Shown: positions 1 through 12,300 of the stretch, piece by piece | How positions within the stretch are numbered: the first letter of the stretch is position 1 | Layout: every line of letters starts with the position of its first letter | Assembly: GCA_022376515.1 (NCBI GenBank) | Contig: WTXI01000016.1 | Span: forward strand, 496,001 to 560,000 | Direction of reading: 5' to 3' | Length of the DNA: 64,000 bases | From: Lactifluus volemus | Lineage: Eukaryota; Basidiomycota; Agaricomycetes; Russulales; Russulaceae | The notes under the pieces: generated by a model | What the model was told of the DNA's origin: nothing | Database searches by the model: none | What the model saw: the letters and a program-made list of their open reading frames with translations, nothing else | Made by a program: the position numbers and the translations under genes

Positions 1-371
1 AGAAGGCTCGATATCAGACAGCCAACTACACGCCCGAATCTGACCCGACTCCTTTGCGCTGGTCACAACACCGTGCCACCATGAAAGCGAAATTCCCCAA
101 CGGATGGGCGCCCCCGCACAAGCTTTCTCGTGCCGCGATGGACGGTTTGCGCGCGTTGCATGCGCACGATCCCAATACCTTCACCACACCCATTCTTTCC
201 GAAAAATTTCGCATCAGCCCCGAGGCCGTGCGTCGCATCCTTCGAAGCAAATGGCAACCGACGAAAGAGCAACACGCTCGCTTGCTACAGCGCGAAAGAC
301 GACATCGGTACAACCGCACTTCAGGAATATTGACGGAGAGAAAGCAGGAGAAGGTTGGTCACCAGAGATAG
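1..371 (+). CDS. RRG9: RRG9/neugrin-like mitochondrial protein, 3' part
   Basis: The frame is open from the left window edge to TAG at 369-371, so the true start lies outside. The visible part holds the family core: a Gly-Trp-Ala-Pro-Pro lead, then LSRAAMDGLRALHAHDP, then a helix-turn-helix-like segment ending SPEAVRRILRSKW (about positions 130-258), and a basic tail. Known family: Required for Respiratory Growth protein 9 is a mitochondrial matrix protein needed for mitochondrial genome maintenance or expression. The N-terminal targeting region is not in the window. An internal Met at position 81 could also serve as a start. The family call rests on motif recognition only. Confidence 0.75.
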   Translation, partial: KARYQTANYTPESDPTPLRWSQHRATMKAKFPNGWAPPHKLSRAAMDGLRALHAHDPNTFTTPILSEKFRISPEAVRRILRSKWQPTKEQHARLLQRERRHRYNRTSGILTERKQEKVGHQR

Positions 372-2195
372 GTGTCGAACCACAAGGTGCCTCACTTTTG
401 TTCGTTAGCATTCAGCCCATAGAACAAGCTACTTTTTTGTATGAATTAATTATGCATTCATGCAGGTACCTTACGATGTCGTGGCGACCTGGCTCTTTGC
501 TGAGAAGATGAGGCAATAATACGAAGGGGGTCAACTATGAGCTCGCCGTGATGAGCCCCCCCCATCCCCTCGATTTGTGAACGTCAGAGCCTTTTAGTGT
601 GCTTGCCAAAATGAAAAGAGAGTGCTCCACTCTGCTCCCACTTGGTGCATCTCCCAACCTTTCTTGATAACAAGGGCAAAACTCTAAAGCGGCGGCGGCG
701 GCGGAGGGTAAATTCATCGAAACCGGATGTGGACAGAAGATCTCCCTCCCCAATTTCCCGCGGCGTTTTGCCACAGCCACGGCCTCTTGACCTTCCGCGT
801 CTACCCTGGATATAGTACGAGACCAAGTATTTTTTGTATGTGTCGATGCTCATGCCATATCTAATTACAGCATAACGGTAATTGTTGTTCATAGATTGGC
901 TAAATATAGTAACTGAAGCTTAATGTTCACACAGGGATCATCGACTTAACATTGTTTTGTCCCAAAATACCCAAGACGCAAGTCGTTCTACGATTAGCAG
1001 TCGCCATGAGGCTAACTGAAACTTAGCGGTCAAGACGGAGTGGAACGGAAGTGTCGAGATGCCCCGGCCTTAACTGAATGAAGTATCTCTTTCCTTGTCT
1101 CATCGATTGCCACCGCGCCGCGGGAACAGAAAAGTTCGGCTTACCCTGGGGTAAATTCGAACACTGACGCTGAACGATTATGGACCGTCCTGGCCCGATT
1201 GTTCATCTCTGTGGTCATGCACAGCAGCAAAAACAATATCTTACGCCCGTGGAGGAGATCTAGCCCAAAAAAAATTAATTGCATGATATGATGACGAAAA
1301 CGTCTGACGCTGACCCAACGGGCTATAATTGCGAAATGCAGTGTTCCTCGCATAACGCGTAACGCTAAATTAGCCTATCCCCTCCACATAAAACGCGCGC
1401 GCATAAGCCGACCAAGATTCTTGCTCTGTAACAAGGCGCCTCCACAGCGACGATCATTGACACGATACGATTTAACGCGATTACATACTGCACAGTATTG
1501 ACCTTCCGTCCGCCCGTGGAATATTACCGGTATCTGTAAAAAAAATAAAACCAACATTCCCACTTACATACATACCCCTAGCAACCCTTCAGGTTTGATC
1601 CGTGTCGGATACCATCATTCTGACAATCGAAGTCGTTGAGGTTATGGCCACAAAGTGATATTTCCGAGACGTACTCTATAGCTGGCACTCCAAAAAAATA
1701 AAAAGGGAAAGGGAAGAAATAGAAATCGCTCATACTACTTTGAAAAAAAAAACGTTCATTGGATGATAGGCCAATTTGAGCTCGTAAACATAATTTACCG
1801 TATGTCCAATCCATCGGAGGTTTTTCCGCATTGACTTTTTATTTTTCAGGTTGTCCGTGTACCGTGACGCACAGAGCGATCCCCGGCCACTGGTAGAAGG
1901 GAGACGGCATCTACGGTCCCGGGGTGGTGGCTTAAGAAGATTGCGGTACTGCCAGCGCTTCATCCTACGATACACTTCCAATATCGCTCAGGGAGATGGT
2001 TACGCAAAGGTAAACTTCGAACACTCTCCTACGGTCCCAGACCCAAGTCCGCCCTGTCGGCCATGACAGTGTTTTTGAAACAACAACGATAACAGCAATT
2101 ACAAGGAATTTCGAGGGGCTGATATAATTTACTCTATTGCGCACAGCAGCAACGTGATGATGAAACGTGGTGGTAAGGCATAGAACCAAACCCGA
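372..2195. other. Intergenic, no supported gene
   Basis: The stretch between the RRG9-like stop and the end of the convergent P450 gene holds only short ORFs with no recognisable domain. A short (GGC)n-type run lies near 692-706. Nothing else is supportable. Confidence 0.5.
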
Positions 2196-4307
2196 CTACA
2201 GCGGACGAATCTCCGATGACCAGTAAGAGGAATCCAGTCTCTTGTACTTGAGGAAAAACTGGCCCTGAGCTGGCCGGCACGCAAAGGCGTCGTTCCAGTT
2301 GGGTATGGGTTGCGGGTCGGCGATCCGACCGCTTGCATCTACGGTATCAAAGTCGAAGTCCACCAGTAGCAGCGCGGCGACGAGTTTAATCGTGAGTCTG
2401 GCCAGGCGCGCCCCGAGGCAGGTCACCCTCCCTGCCCGTGCGACAATCATCGGTCAACTTTTTTTTTTTTTGAGCCTGGGCCTGGCTCTCGTCCATTGGG
2501 ACGAGAGAACGCTTGGAAAAAAAAAGACCAACGCACCTCCACCCCATCCCAAATACGTAAGGTCGGCTTTCGGTTGCGACCGCGCGGGATCGAATTTCCA
2601 TGGCTCGGGATACAACGCCGGGTTGAGGTGGACGCTCGAAAATGGGTACACCACGAGCGTGCCTGTCGGTATCACTTTGCCGTCGATGTACATTGTCGGG
2701 CCGACATTCCGCCGCATTGCAACGTGCGGCTGGGCTATGCGGAGCGCCTCACGGATGAGTAGGTCAAGGACGGGTGTCTCACTCTCCCACGCGCCGAGGG
2801 GGATAGAGGATAATGCGGTAGACTTGGAATCGCGCGGTGAATTGGATTCGGAGATGGTCTCCAGGGTGTGCGACATGATCAAGTTCTTGACTTCTGAGCG
2901 TGCTTCGTTGCGCCATTTCGGATGACAACCAAGAAATAGGACCAGCCAGGAAGCTGAGATAAGGTAAGCGGCTTCTCTCGGTAGCGGCAAACCCGTCACA
3001 TGCCTGTGGTACCAGTGGACCGCGAGCCGGCCGTTACGAGACCCATCATGAACTAAGTAATGAACATTAGTTTGAACGACCAGCAGAATTTGGAAAACGC
3101 CATGCATACCCCCACAATTGCTGACAACTCATCTCCCTCGTCCAGGAAGATTTGGAGAGTGTCATTAAAAGGTACACCACTCTGATTCCTGACTTTGATT
3201 GCATTGACAATGATATCATATATCTGTTTCGTCGCTCGCGCTTTCGAGAGCATGGCAGGACTTGGGAACCATGGGAATAACACAGTCGCGGGAGTCGTTC
3301 CGCGATCAACTTTCTCGTAAAGCTGTCTGAGACGAGCCACAATTTCGGGGTCGCCAGCTATTTCCGTACAAGTGAGACAGCGCAGGGTTGCTTGAAATAC
3401 GATCTGAAATAGGAAAGTTTGTCAACATCCATTTATCATGTTAAGGAGCGCGCAAGCATCACGCTACCCCCGAACGACCACCCTTTTTCGACAAAGTGCC
3501 ATCTCCGGGGGTAGAGGGTAGTAGCTGTAGAGGGAGTAGCCAACTTACTCCGTATATCTTGTCAAAGGGATCAAGGGACCCGGCCTTTTCCCATGAATGT
3601 AAGAGCCGTCGGCCGTCATTCAAAATTTCGGGAATCACTGTGCGGAAATAAGGTGAGGTGGTTCGTTCGATGTTGGCCATACCACGTACATTCCGTCAGG
3701 CGTTCGTTCCGTTGGACGTTCGCCAGGCGCTTATATATTCTAGCAACCCGCTGTTGACGAAGTTCTACTGTCACGCCATGGATGAGAGGGAGCTAGGGCG
3801 GGAAATTTCTCTGATGGGTGAAGCGCCTTGGTGAGTTATCTAGTATTGCTCACCGCCCCCGAAAGGATTCTGAAGCCTTCCTGGAGATCCAGCCCTTTCG
3901 CGTTCAAAAATTCTCTGCGTCCGCGTTCTCCAGAGACGACAACAACGTTATTCTGTTTCCACAGGAGAAGGCGAGCCGGCGTCAACGCAAATTCGATAGC
4001 CTCAGACCGGGGGGGGGGGGGGGGGATCAACAAGGGTTTGACGTACGTGCAGAAGTCTGAATTGAAACAGCCGCTGATCTGTTACTCTAAAGCCCCAGGC
4101 GAGGAAGTCGTGGCGCCGCTGAAAGAAGGACAGAGTGTTGAAGAGGGGGAAACGGGGAAGGTTCGGAGGAGTATCTTGCTGGCGTTTGTTGCAGCGAAAG
4201 TGAGACACAACTAACAGAAGCAAGCTAAGAGTCACTAGGACGAGCATCGAAGGAAGTTCATGTTCCCAAAGGAATTGCAAGAGCGTGGCTACTCCGACCG
4301 GATACAT
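2196..4307 (-). CDS. Cytochrome P450 monooxygenase
   Basis: The product is a microsomal P450 that should oxidise a small molecule with NADPH-P450 reductase. ATG at 4305-4307 opens an N-terminal membrane helix ([13 protein letters not shown]) and a Pro-rich hinge. Further exons carry SGERGRREF (about 3920), VQRNERLTE (about 3690), [19 protein letters not shown] (about 3560-3640) and the segment ending DEGDEL (about 3130). The I-helix [15 protein letters not shown] (about 3000-3040) is followed by an intron and [14 protein letters not shown]. The K-helix, with its ExxR as EALR, is near 2745, and a [14 protein letters not shown] meander follows near 2600. The haem region YLGWGGG is joined across an intron at about 2461-2535 to [13 protein letters not shown], with Cys as thiolate ligand. 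The stop is at 2196. Substrate unknown. The 16-base G run at about 4009-4025 lies in intron 1, so no break in the protein is needed. Confidence 0.85.
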
Positions 4308-5375
4308 GGTAGCAGGCAGGTCGGGTCGCAAAAATGAAACTAGCAGAGTAGAAGCGGTGGGTATAAATACCGCAGGGACCTGGAGGTACGCAGTGAGAAG
4401 GTTGTAAACGGTCACGCCGGAAGTTTGAAAACTACCGGAAGGGATATATATACTAGAAGACGGCCGGAAACCGATGGAGAGATTCAATACAAATGTGCAT
4501 CGTCACGAAACGGTCCCGACAAGTCCAGTGTGTATGACGCCGTCTTTAGGAACAAATGATCAACCCAGATTGCACCGCGGCAGTTCCGGGGAGGGCCGTT
4601 GGGGGGGAACTTGGCGATGCCGTGTGTGACGGAAAAGGTGAATTGCGTGTGCAGAAATCTAGCGTTGCGGCTCCGCGATGCAAGCTTCCATCATAAGACT
4701 CGGAGTAGCTGCCGTGCTACGATGTCATCTCGCTAACTTCGTGAGGCACCAGTGGATTACTACTGAAACTGAGCGAAAATAGATCCGAAGGGAGCTGGAC
4801 AAAGACCCCAGGGCTGAGGACGGTGTTTGGTGTTTGGAGGATGGTCTCTATTTTGAAAAAGAGTTGATCGTGCGGCACGTGTGGAGTCGTGACCTAATCC
4901 GCGGATCAACGGATATGCCGGATTATATCTCGGACCTCGCATGCTCACATTAGGAATTGAGGACTCGGAATTGTGCAAAGCATGTCTAATTGTCCTACCT
5001 GGTAGAATGAGAGACGACAGATAAACGCCATCACCAAAATCTTCCACTCGCTCGCGAATAATCGTCCAAGCCTGGTCCGATCATGTGATGTGCGAACCTT
5101 CGCAGTCGTTGTCTTTATTTCTTCGGCCTCTTACTGTACTATCACGAGTTTTGATTTGTTTCCAGTTCCCAGATTCTTTCGTTGTTTCTTACTTTAAAAA
5201 ATGGTGTATGAAACAAATTGCAAATTGTATTAAATACAAGAAAAGTAAAGCCCAAAGAATGTAACGACTTTTCCTCGTTCTGTGCCTGCTTCCCTCGCCT
5301 TGTTAAAATCCTCCAAGTCCCACACCTGTTTTCAGATTGGTCAAATGGTATATCTCCCAGGGCCCATCCCACGAA
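4308..5375. other. Intergenic between P450 and IZH genes
   Basis: This is 5' flank of the P450 gene and 3' flank of the IZH gene. A TATAAATA string at 4362-4369 lies 55 bases upstream of the P450 ATG, but it reads TATTTATA on the gene's strand and is a weak TATA candidate. No supportable ORF. Confidence 0.4.
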
Positions 5376-6646
5376 TTATTCAGGACACATGCCCTCCAAA
5401 CTGTGGTGATAATCAAAGGCTGCTAGCACACCAATATATGTAGAAAGAGCAGCAAGCACAACAAAGATGTGAAAGATTTGGTGAGATGAGAAGAAAATGT
5501 CAAATCTGCCAGGGCAGAGGCTTTCGGGAACCCTATTTGAGCTAGTACAGATCAAGATGAGTGAGCCAGCTGTAATTGGCGGAATTGGCTTACTATATAA
5601 TAGTCCCAATGATATATATGGCAATAGCAGTTAAGAACCAGAAAAAACCCATATCTCGAGTGGCGGTGTGTATTCCATGAAACCACATTGAGTGACACAT
5701 GGGTACAAAGCCAGCCAGACCCAAGCTGACAAAAAATCTAGTTCTTACATGCCTGTAGACTGGATTTATATATTTAGGGTTTAAAACAGTGTATGCTGAA
5801 GCTACAGGAGAGTCAAAACACTGAGTGTGATTGAGAATTGGTCACGTACTGAGGCCGGCAAAAGTAAGAAGCAGAGAGTAACCAATCCTATAGTGTGGTT
5901 TGCAGTAGAATCCATAATGTATAATAGGATAGAAGGAGCCCAATATGAGGACTAGGTAGAAAAGTCATCATGATGTATCAAGGAATCTAGTGTTGAAAGG
6001 CTTGCCTATGATCCCGGAAAAATCAAATGCAAGGCATCTAGCAGCTACCTTTGGGAGCAGACGTTGTGTAGCTCATTCATAGCGCGATGAAGGGAAAGAC
6101 ACTTACTTGCTTTGAACGTGCTTTGAACGTGTGGAAGACCGCACTACAGGACAAACAGAATATTGCTGACAAGATAAAGATTGAAATCATGAAACGATCG
6201 GCCCAGGACACGTCGTAACGAGCCTTATCATCGACGGTGCATAGCAAGAAAACAAAGAAAATGGCTGCGTGAAAGTGGCTATGAATGTTTACTAGTTCGG
6301 CACCGTGAGGTCAATGCACAGTGCGCGTGGCTTTGGACTGGCGTACCAGTTTCATTGTGCAGGTCTAAGAAGAAAAGATTCAGCAACAGAAAAAAAATCG
6401 ATGATCTTGCACGCACATCCGAAGACCGATTCCAAACATTTCAGCCAACTATCCAGCTCCCTGAATGCAGGAAGAAAGATCAACATAAACGTCGCTGACG
6501 AGAAGGTAAACTCACCCTCTGTATCCCGTTAAAATAAATTCATTGTGTCTCGACCATTCCGGTGACTCCGCATATGAAAGCGTACGGTATTTGCGAACAG
6601 ATGGCTTTGCCAAGAGAGGAGAATCTGGCTCAAGTTCAGCGCGCAT
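5376..6646 (-). CDS. PAQR/IZH family seven-helix membrane protein
   Basis: The product is a progestin/adipoQ-receptor-type membrane protein; yeast Izh proteins affect zinc and sterol homeostasis. I read eight exons: 6516-6646, 6417-6460, 6347-6364, 6107-6291, 6006-6048, 5850-5951, 5594-5801 and 5376-5541. They sum to 897 nt (298 aa plus stop) and every junction is in phase. Landmarks in order: PEWSRHNEFILTGYR, FGYLHNETVNIHSH, SAVFHT, FDFSGIIVLILGSFYP, then GFVPMCHSMWFHG, and C-terminal RFDIFFSSHQIFH. These supply the family's conserved His and Asp residues. Exon 3 is an 18-nt micro-exon. The intron at 5952-6005 has a GC donor. Exon 4 contains an in-frame 11-bp tandem duplication (6110-6131). 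The start is the first Met in the frame leading into the conserved core. Its 5' flank is cut about 360 bp upstream by the transposon. Confidence 0.9.
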
Positions 6647-7006
6647 GGACTGAGCACTGGCAGCGCGTTGCTGAACAATGATGGCAGGCATGCCAGTGGT
6701 AGGAGTATGCAGTTGTGAAAGACAGATAAGCTCCCATTTTGTCGCCGGGTTTCATGGCCACGAAGGGTTGTCGTGTGCGAGCCGAGCTCAGTCCCTTTCT
6801 TGAGTACGTCTGTGTCATCACTGTAAGCCCGCTTCCCGCGATGTCGCGTTGTCTTTGTTCTGGGCCTGAGGGTTGGCCTCCCTACCTTTTGGATCCCCTG
6901 TTTGTGAGCTGTTGTAGTTAGGTCTGGGCGATTAGTGGGCACAAATACTAGCTGTGTAGTTTGCGAACCGAGCTCAGTCCCTTGATTACGTCATTAACCA
7001 TGCAAG
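6647..7006. other. IZH upstream flank up to the transposon
   Basis: No gene seen. It holds the presumed IZH promoter and ends in the left copy of the 9-bp target duplication at 6998-7006. Confidence 0.5.
6998..7006. repeat. Left 9-bp target-site duplication
   Basis: CCATGCAAG is repeated directly at 17899-17907. The bases flanking the two copies differ on both sides, so the repeat is exactly 9 bp. Confidence 0.85.
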
Positions 7007-7049
7007 GGCTTGTCCCCTGTAACAAAGAATTACATCATTTTCACGTGAT
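7007..7049 (+). repeat. Left terminal inverted repeat of the MULE
   Basis: 43 bp, with positions 7019-7049 identical to the reverse complement of 17856-17886. It starts GGCTTGTCCCCT and the inner part contains a CACGTG E-box-like core at 7042-7047. Confidence 0.88.
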
Positions 7050-7212
7050 TTACCTACTTAATATAGTAACATTACATAACATCACGCTGTCACACAGACA
7101 TTGCCCCTTTCTCATAAGCGCCTATAAACCAATTAAGGGAATCTTACACATCGTCACGGTTGTAACACCCCCCCCCCCGCCCCAGTAGCCTAAATAGGAA
7201 ACACGTCGGGAT

Positions 7213-7258
7213 GAGCGCGATCCTTAGCGAAATACGAGCGCGATCTATAGCGAAACAC
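7213..7258 (+). repeat. Two 23-bp tandem repeats near the left transposon end
   Basis: Units 7213-7235 and 7236-7258 both begin GAGCGCGATC and contain TAGCGAAA. A third, partial AGCGCC follows. Subterminal arrays of this kind often bind transposase in other DNA transposons; here that is inference. Confidence 0.75.
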
Positions 7259-7632
7259 AAGCGCCATATGCAGCAGGAATATATTAGACTTACGGATATG
7301 TAGCAACCCGCATGTTAGATATCAGGCACTGTTTCATCAGACCAAGGAGGGCACAAATGAGTAGCCCATTCACGCTGATGATGCCGACACAACAGCAATG
7401 TACCTTACAATAAAAGCGGGATTCTTGAGCATTGAAGTCACACGGTTGACAAGGAGTATTCAGATTGTGCAAATAGTACGCGCATGCTATTCCAGAACTG
7501 GTGTTCTGTCCGGTGCAGAGGAGTTTAATGCGGATAAAATTACATCCCGGTTAGTGGGATCAAGATTTACGAGTCCAACTATGCTACAGAGTCAGACACC
7601 ACGCGTCGGTGTCTTTACCTACTAATCGTCCT

Positions 7633-10600
7633 ATGGCGGCACCATCCCACATGTCTCTGATCAGCCCCACAGCTGTGGGTATTATTCCTTATCGACAGGA
7701 TCTAAGACAAGATGGGGTCAAGGTATGCACATTAGAGTTACTAAGTCACCTGCTAATGATCTACATAGGTATCAACTCGAAGCTTGTGGTGCGATGAAAT
7801 GCAAGCCCAACAAATTGAAACACGCCATCGCGAAGGGCTAGTTATCCGGCAGACCTTCACCAGCTCCCCATCTTCACAGGCATCAGCCAACGCTCTGCTT
7901 TCACAAAATAAGCTAGACTTACCCAGCCTGGAGCAACTTGAGAGCCGATGGATGACGGTGTGGTCATCCACATGGCGGTCTAAGAAATCCCAAATTGATG
8001 TTAAACGGCTATTACTTCAATGGTACTCAGTGTCCTTTCATGTACTCATCAGAATTTAATAAACATACCATCCTTTAAGCAAATGTGGGTACAACAACAA
8101 AGCGCGTCGAGATGCTACATGTCAATACACAAATGGAGATACAGGAAAACGACACGCACCTTACGATTTTACAGGATGCTTGGCTCATGCCGACATCACA
8201 TACGAAAAGGAACCCCTCAGTATACGTCGCATCGTTGGCATCCTAGAGCATAACCAGGAATGTCAACTTAGTGTTATGACACGAATGCCATCCATCCCAC
8301 TGCATCCTCATGTGATTGAAGTTGCGTTAGCACAACTAAGGGAAGGAGCTAGGCACGTACCGAGAATGGATGTGCCCCGAATTGAGCTGACTATATTGTG
8401 AACACAGTATCACCTCTATTCAGATGCGCAATCTGGAAATGTACCATCAGATGGCATATCGGCAACAGTCGTCCACTCACCCAGACCAGGCAAATTTCCG
8501 GTACAATATACAGCGCTCCGATCTTTATCGAATCTACACACGGCATCACCAATCCCAAGGGATCGATATCAAAAAGCGTCCAGAGGATAACGTTCATGGC
8601 TGGATGAATCCAGACTCACCTCATTTCTCTAAAGAGATAGCCGATTGCATCTTTCATTATAGCGCTAGAGCGACGCGCGGTGATCGCTTCGAGATCTTTA
8701 TATCCACCAAGGATATGGAGGACGCAGCATGGTCCTATGTCCACGAATCTCAGCTTATTCTTGACGGAACATTTGGTGTCTGTTCTTCAAGACTGTTACT
8801 TTGGATTGCGATGGGTGTAGATCCCCAACGAAAAGGCATACCTGTCGCATTGTTCCTATTTTCCGCACCTTCAGGGACCCTTGCAACACATGCCGGATAT
8901 GACATAGCGGTTCTTACCCACATACTGAGTACCTGGAAGAACTGGTTGTCTTCTCGTAAATCAGCCAATAACCGAATATTCGCCCCATGTGTCGCCATTA
9001 CCGATACCGACACCAAAGAGCGAGGCGCATTGATAGCTACATGGCCTTCCATCATTCTCTTACTCTGCAGATTCCACGTGCGGCAGTGCTGGACTAGCAG
9101 GCGCCAGACTACTCTAACGAAGCGAGGCAGTCACCTGCAGTTTCAGGTCCTTGAGCGCATTCAGAATCTAGAGTTATCGTAAGTCACTCATATATACTTA
9201 CCGAGACGTAGACACTTACCATACCCACAAGATTGCTCGCCGGCACCAGCTATCAAGGTGCATTAGTCCTCATTGACACTGAAAGAAGGTACCTGGAAAG
9301 TCTCGTTAACGATGAGGCTAGTAAGCAATGCGTCAAGGGGGGTATTGCATTCATTACATACCTGTCAAACTTCTGGATGCAAGAAGATCTATGGCGATCC
9401 TGGTCTGGCTACGGACGGAACCAGGCTGCATCACGACTGGGTATTCCTATCGAAGGGGTGCTCCCGACAACGAACCACCTTGAGGCTTTTAACAGGGTGA
9501 TCAAGAAAAAACACTTATCTTACTGGCAGCATTCGGGCTACCGGCTTCGATTCGACGTGCTCATCTTCCATATTGTTCGACACATCCTACCTTTCGTATT
9601 TGCCCAGGTCCGTCAACGAGACCAGGAATCTGCATGGCGAGTGACCCGATTTGCTGCCGCTGCCGGAGGGGGGACGTTACTACCGAGGAAACACGCATCT
9701 GGGGATGGACTCATCCAAGCGTCAGAGCCATTGGCATGGTATGAAAAAGATACTCGCCGGGAAGCAATGGCCATAGGAATCCTTCAAGAGCGACGTCTTT
9801 TGCCAATTGCTAGCGGACACCCATCCGAACTCTGGGCAACCTGTGCGACATCTTTATCGAATCCTATTTTTCAATTTCATGAGCGATACTGGCTCACGTA
9901 CAACATAAAGGGCACGGGTACATGTACCTGTCTTGACTGGCTGCAGCGTGGAGGGGCATGCAAGCACCTGCGTGCATTCCGATTACATATACTGCATCGG
10001 GTCCACATAGGGCAGCTGTCCAGCGTTGGCGATTTCCCTCTGTCATTGCTCGAGGCACAGGATAAGCGTGCTTCCCTCGAACAGGAGATGAATCCACCTA
10101 CCGTCCCCATATTACTGCACATATATCCTAATGGCTACACAAAACCGATACCGCCACCTACAATGGTACCATCAGCTTTCCCCGAAATTCCACCCGTTAA
10201 GGAAATGACGGACGTACCAACCCTTATTGATATGGAGCTCGAGAATGCGGTCCATATGGGATTGAATAGCGATGACGAGGGTAGTGATTCCGGAGATGAT
10301 TCGGATCAGGATAGATCACTGGTATGATCAATCTAATTTGGCCACGTCTGTCACTGATCTAAAGATGGGTTAGTATGGAAGTAATTCCCGTGCCATTTCT
10401 GTCCAGCTAGATCAGCGCATCGACTTTGACCTCAAGATGATCTTACCCAAATTATTTGACCTATGGGGAAACCTCCGTGATTCGACAACCTTCCGTCATA
10501 CCGAGAGGATCGAAGACCTCCAAACGGCCTTATACGGCATACAAGAGGAGATCAACTCCAAGTCACAAAAAAGCTCCGAAGATCTGGAGACTCACCATAG

Positions 10601-10733
10601 CATGCCTTCTGGTTCCTCGACTTCCAAAAAGCGTAAACTTGACTTCCTCAGTACCCCACCAACGATGACGAGGCCACTTCCTCCCTCTCCAGAGGAGAGG
10701 CAGATACGGCAACCGTCTCGCAAGATATTTTGA
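7633..10733 (+). CDS. Mutator-like (MULE) transposase with SWIM zinc finger
   Basis: The enzyme should cut and join the ends of the surrounding element. I read six exons: 7633-7722, 7769-8022, 8080-8356, 8424-9178, 9232-10321 and 10407-10733. They total 2793 nt, giving 930 aa with all phases consistent. A Cys/His-rich N-terminal DNA-binding region (CKCGYNNKARRDATC and onward, about residues 114-165) precedes the catalytic core. Candidate acidic residues are D321 in ILDGTFG, D401 in AITDTDTKE and E543 in PTTNHLEAFN, with CRFHVRQCW just after the second. The SWIM finger is C690-x-C692 to C702-K-H704. The C-terminus has a charged helical stretch and a KKRKLD nuclear signal. All three acidic positions are present and I see no stop, so it looks autonomous. 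The N-terminal exons are less certain than the core. Confidence 0.87.
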
Positions 10734-10904
10734 GCTACCTGTGGGCAACAGCTTGTGAGGGCAGGGGTAGAGAAGGACGACGACGACGAATGACTTAATT
10801 AGTACAATATCACATTAAATACATGGAATATCTAACTATATGGTCCAGCTATGAAGGTATTGATATCTACCTGTCCAAAAAATGTACGTTGTGCGATTGG
10901 TCCG

Positions 10905-12300
10905 TTAGGAGGTGGGGGGGGATTTTTCCAGCAGTCGCTGGACAATCTCTTGAATCGTGTCAGCGTTAAGCGGACGGCGCCGAGTGAAACTGTACCCACG
11001 ACGATGAGTTGCACCTTCAGAGGTGACGGAGGTCTTGAGCTGACCCCACCTCTGCTGGAGTTTATGAATAGTCCAGTAGTCCCATTTCTCGTCCGGAAGG
11101 GAATACCATTCAATGTCCTCTTCCCTGTCAAGATCTAACGACGCGATTCTGCAAACTAAGTAAGTTTGAATAGATAGGAGTTGCCCTAGCACTTACTTGT
11201 GTACGAGAATGAAGGTGTCAGCGACACTCCAGCGACGCGTTTTGCCGTCATTTAGCATCGCTGGCACCATGTAATCATACCTGTGAATATAAAATAGAAT
11301 ATATAGCAGGGCATTGGGTTTGCGCATACCATTTGTTGCGGCACTGGGTGGCCGTCCGCTTGTGATCCATCAGCCTCGCTACCTCAGTCCAGGGAATACG
11401 TGGTGGCAGGGATGAGGAGCCCACCCATCCCAGGCTTTTGACGATCTCTGTAAGACGTGATTCCTCCTCAGCGGTCCATTTACCTGCACCTCGATAAGCC
11501 CCGTTTCACAAACTAAGCAAAAAATATTTACCTTTTCGTCGAGTGTCCTTATGTTCAATGCATTTCTGGAACCGGTTCAGACATTCCTTTTTGGGTCGTT
11601 CCAGGGCTTCCGAGACCTTGTCCCAGTCCCGCCCGTACATTTCGACCACCCTAGGAGTGGCGTACAAGTCAATAGTACAACCCATACACATGTAGATCAC
11701 TTACTGCGCCAGTGTTGCATCATCCTCAATTGACCATTTCCCCCCACTTTTCAGGGGCTGGTAGATGCGTCGTACATAGCCAAAAACGGACCCGACGCGC
11801 CTCTGAGGAAGAGCGCGCGCTAAACCGGATCAGCGGATCAGCGAACAGATATGGCTTGAGATAAGGTGCAGGTGCACGACTTACTGATATGCGCCCAAAA
11901 GCCTAATTGCCTATTGGCCCCGAACAAGAGATCACCTTCAGACATATTATGTCGCTGTTGAGGGTAAATGTAATGCCGTATAAGCAGAACGCGTCACTTA
12001 CCTCCATGTATTCGCTGATCACACCGCGTATGCATTCCGTTTCGGACTCCGTGTACTTACCCTCACGACAGAGAATGCCTGATTATCATTTAAGCGATAC
12101 GACCGGGTGCAAAGGAGATAAACAATACCTTTGCTCCGGAATTCCTCCGCCGTCCACCACTTTGTAGCGAGCTGTTCCCTATGCTCTTCAGAGCTCGGTG
12201 ACGGGTCAGCGACATTTCGGGGACTCGGGTGGGCTACCGTGAACGTAGCGGGGCGATCAATGTCCGGATGCGGAAGCGGTTGCGGTTGGGACTGTGGCAT
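10905..12300 (-). CDS. Multi-repeat Myb/SANT DNA-binding protein
   Basis: This resembles fungal Reb1/DMTF-type Myb proteins. ATG at 12298-12300 leads a Pro/Ser-rich N-terminus ending WWTAEEFRSKG. At least four Myb-like units follow across small introns: KYTESETECIRGVISEYM with FWAHIS and ALPQRRVGSVFGYVRRIY (11760-12090); GKWSIEDDATLAQ with VEMYGRDWDKVSEAL (11550-11760); GKWTAEEESRLTEIV with TATQCRNKW (11330-11490); and RRWSVADTFILVHK with a final QQRWGQLK (11010-11280). The stop is at 10905-10907. It is convergent with the transposase gene and divergent from the Spt5-like gene. Known for the family: sequence-specific DNA binding. Inferred: it may bind the element's ends or the nearby palindrome. 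Ordinary chromosomal origin is possible but the flanking ends place it inside the transposon. Confidence 0.8.

Noticed and set aside
584..892. Minus-strand ORF in the left intergenic region
   Set aside because: Arg-rich low-complexity sequence created by a GGC run, with no motif and no splice context.
4009..4025. Long G run seeming to disrupt the P450 reading frame
   Set aside because: It lies inside intron 1: the exon ending RLLH and the exon starting [11 protein letters not shown] join with GTACGT and an AACAG acceptor.
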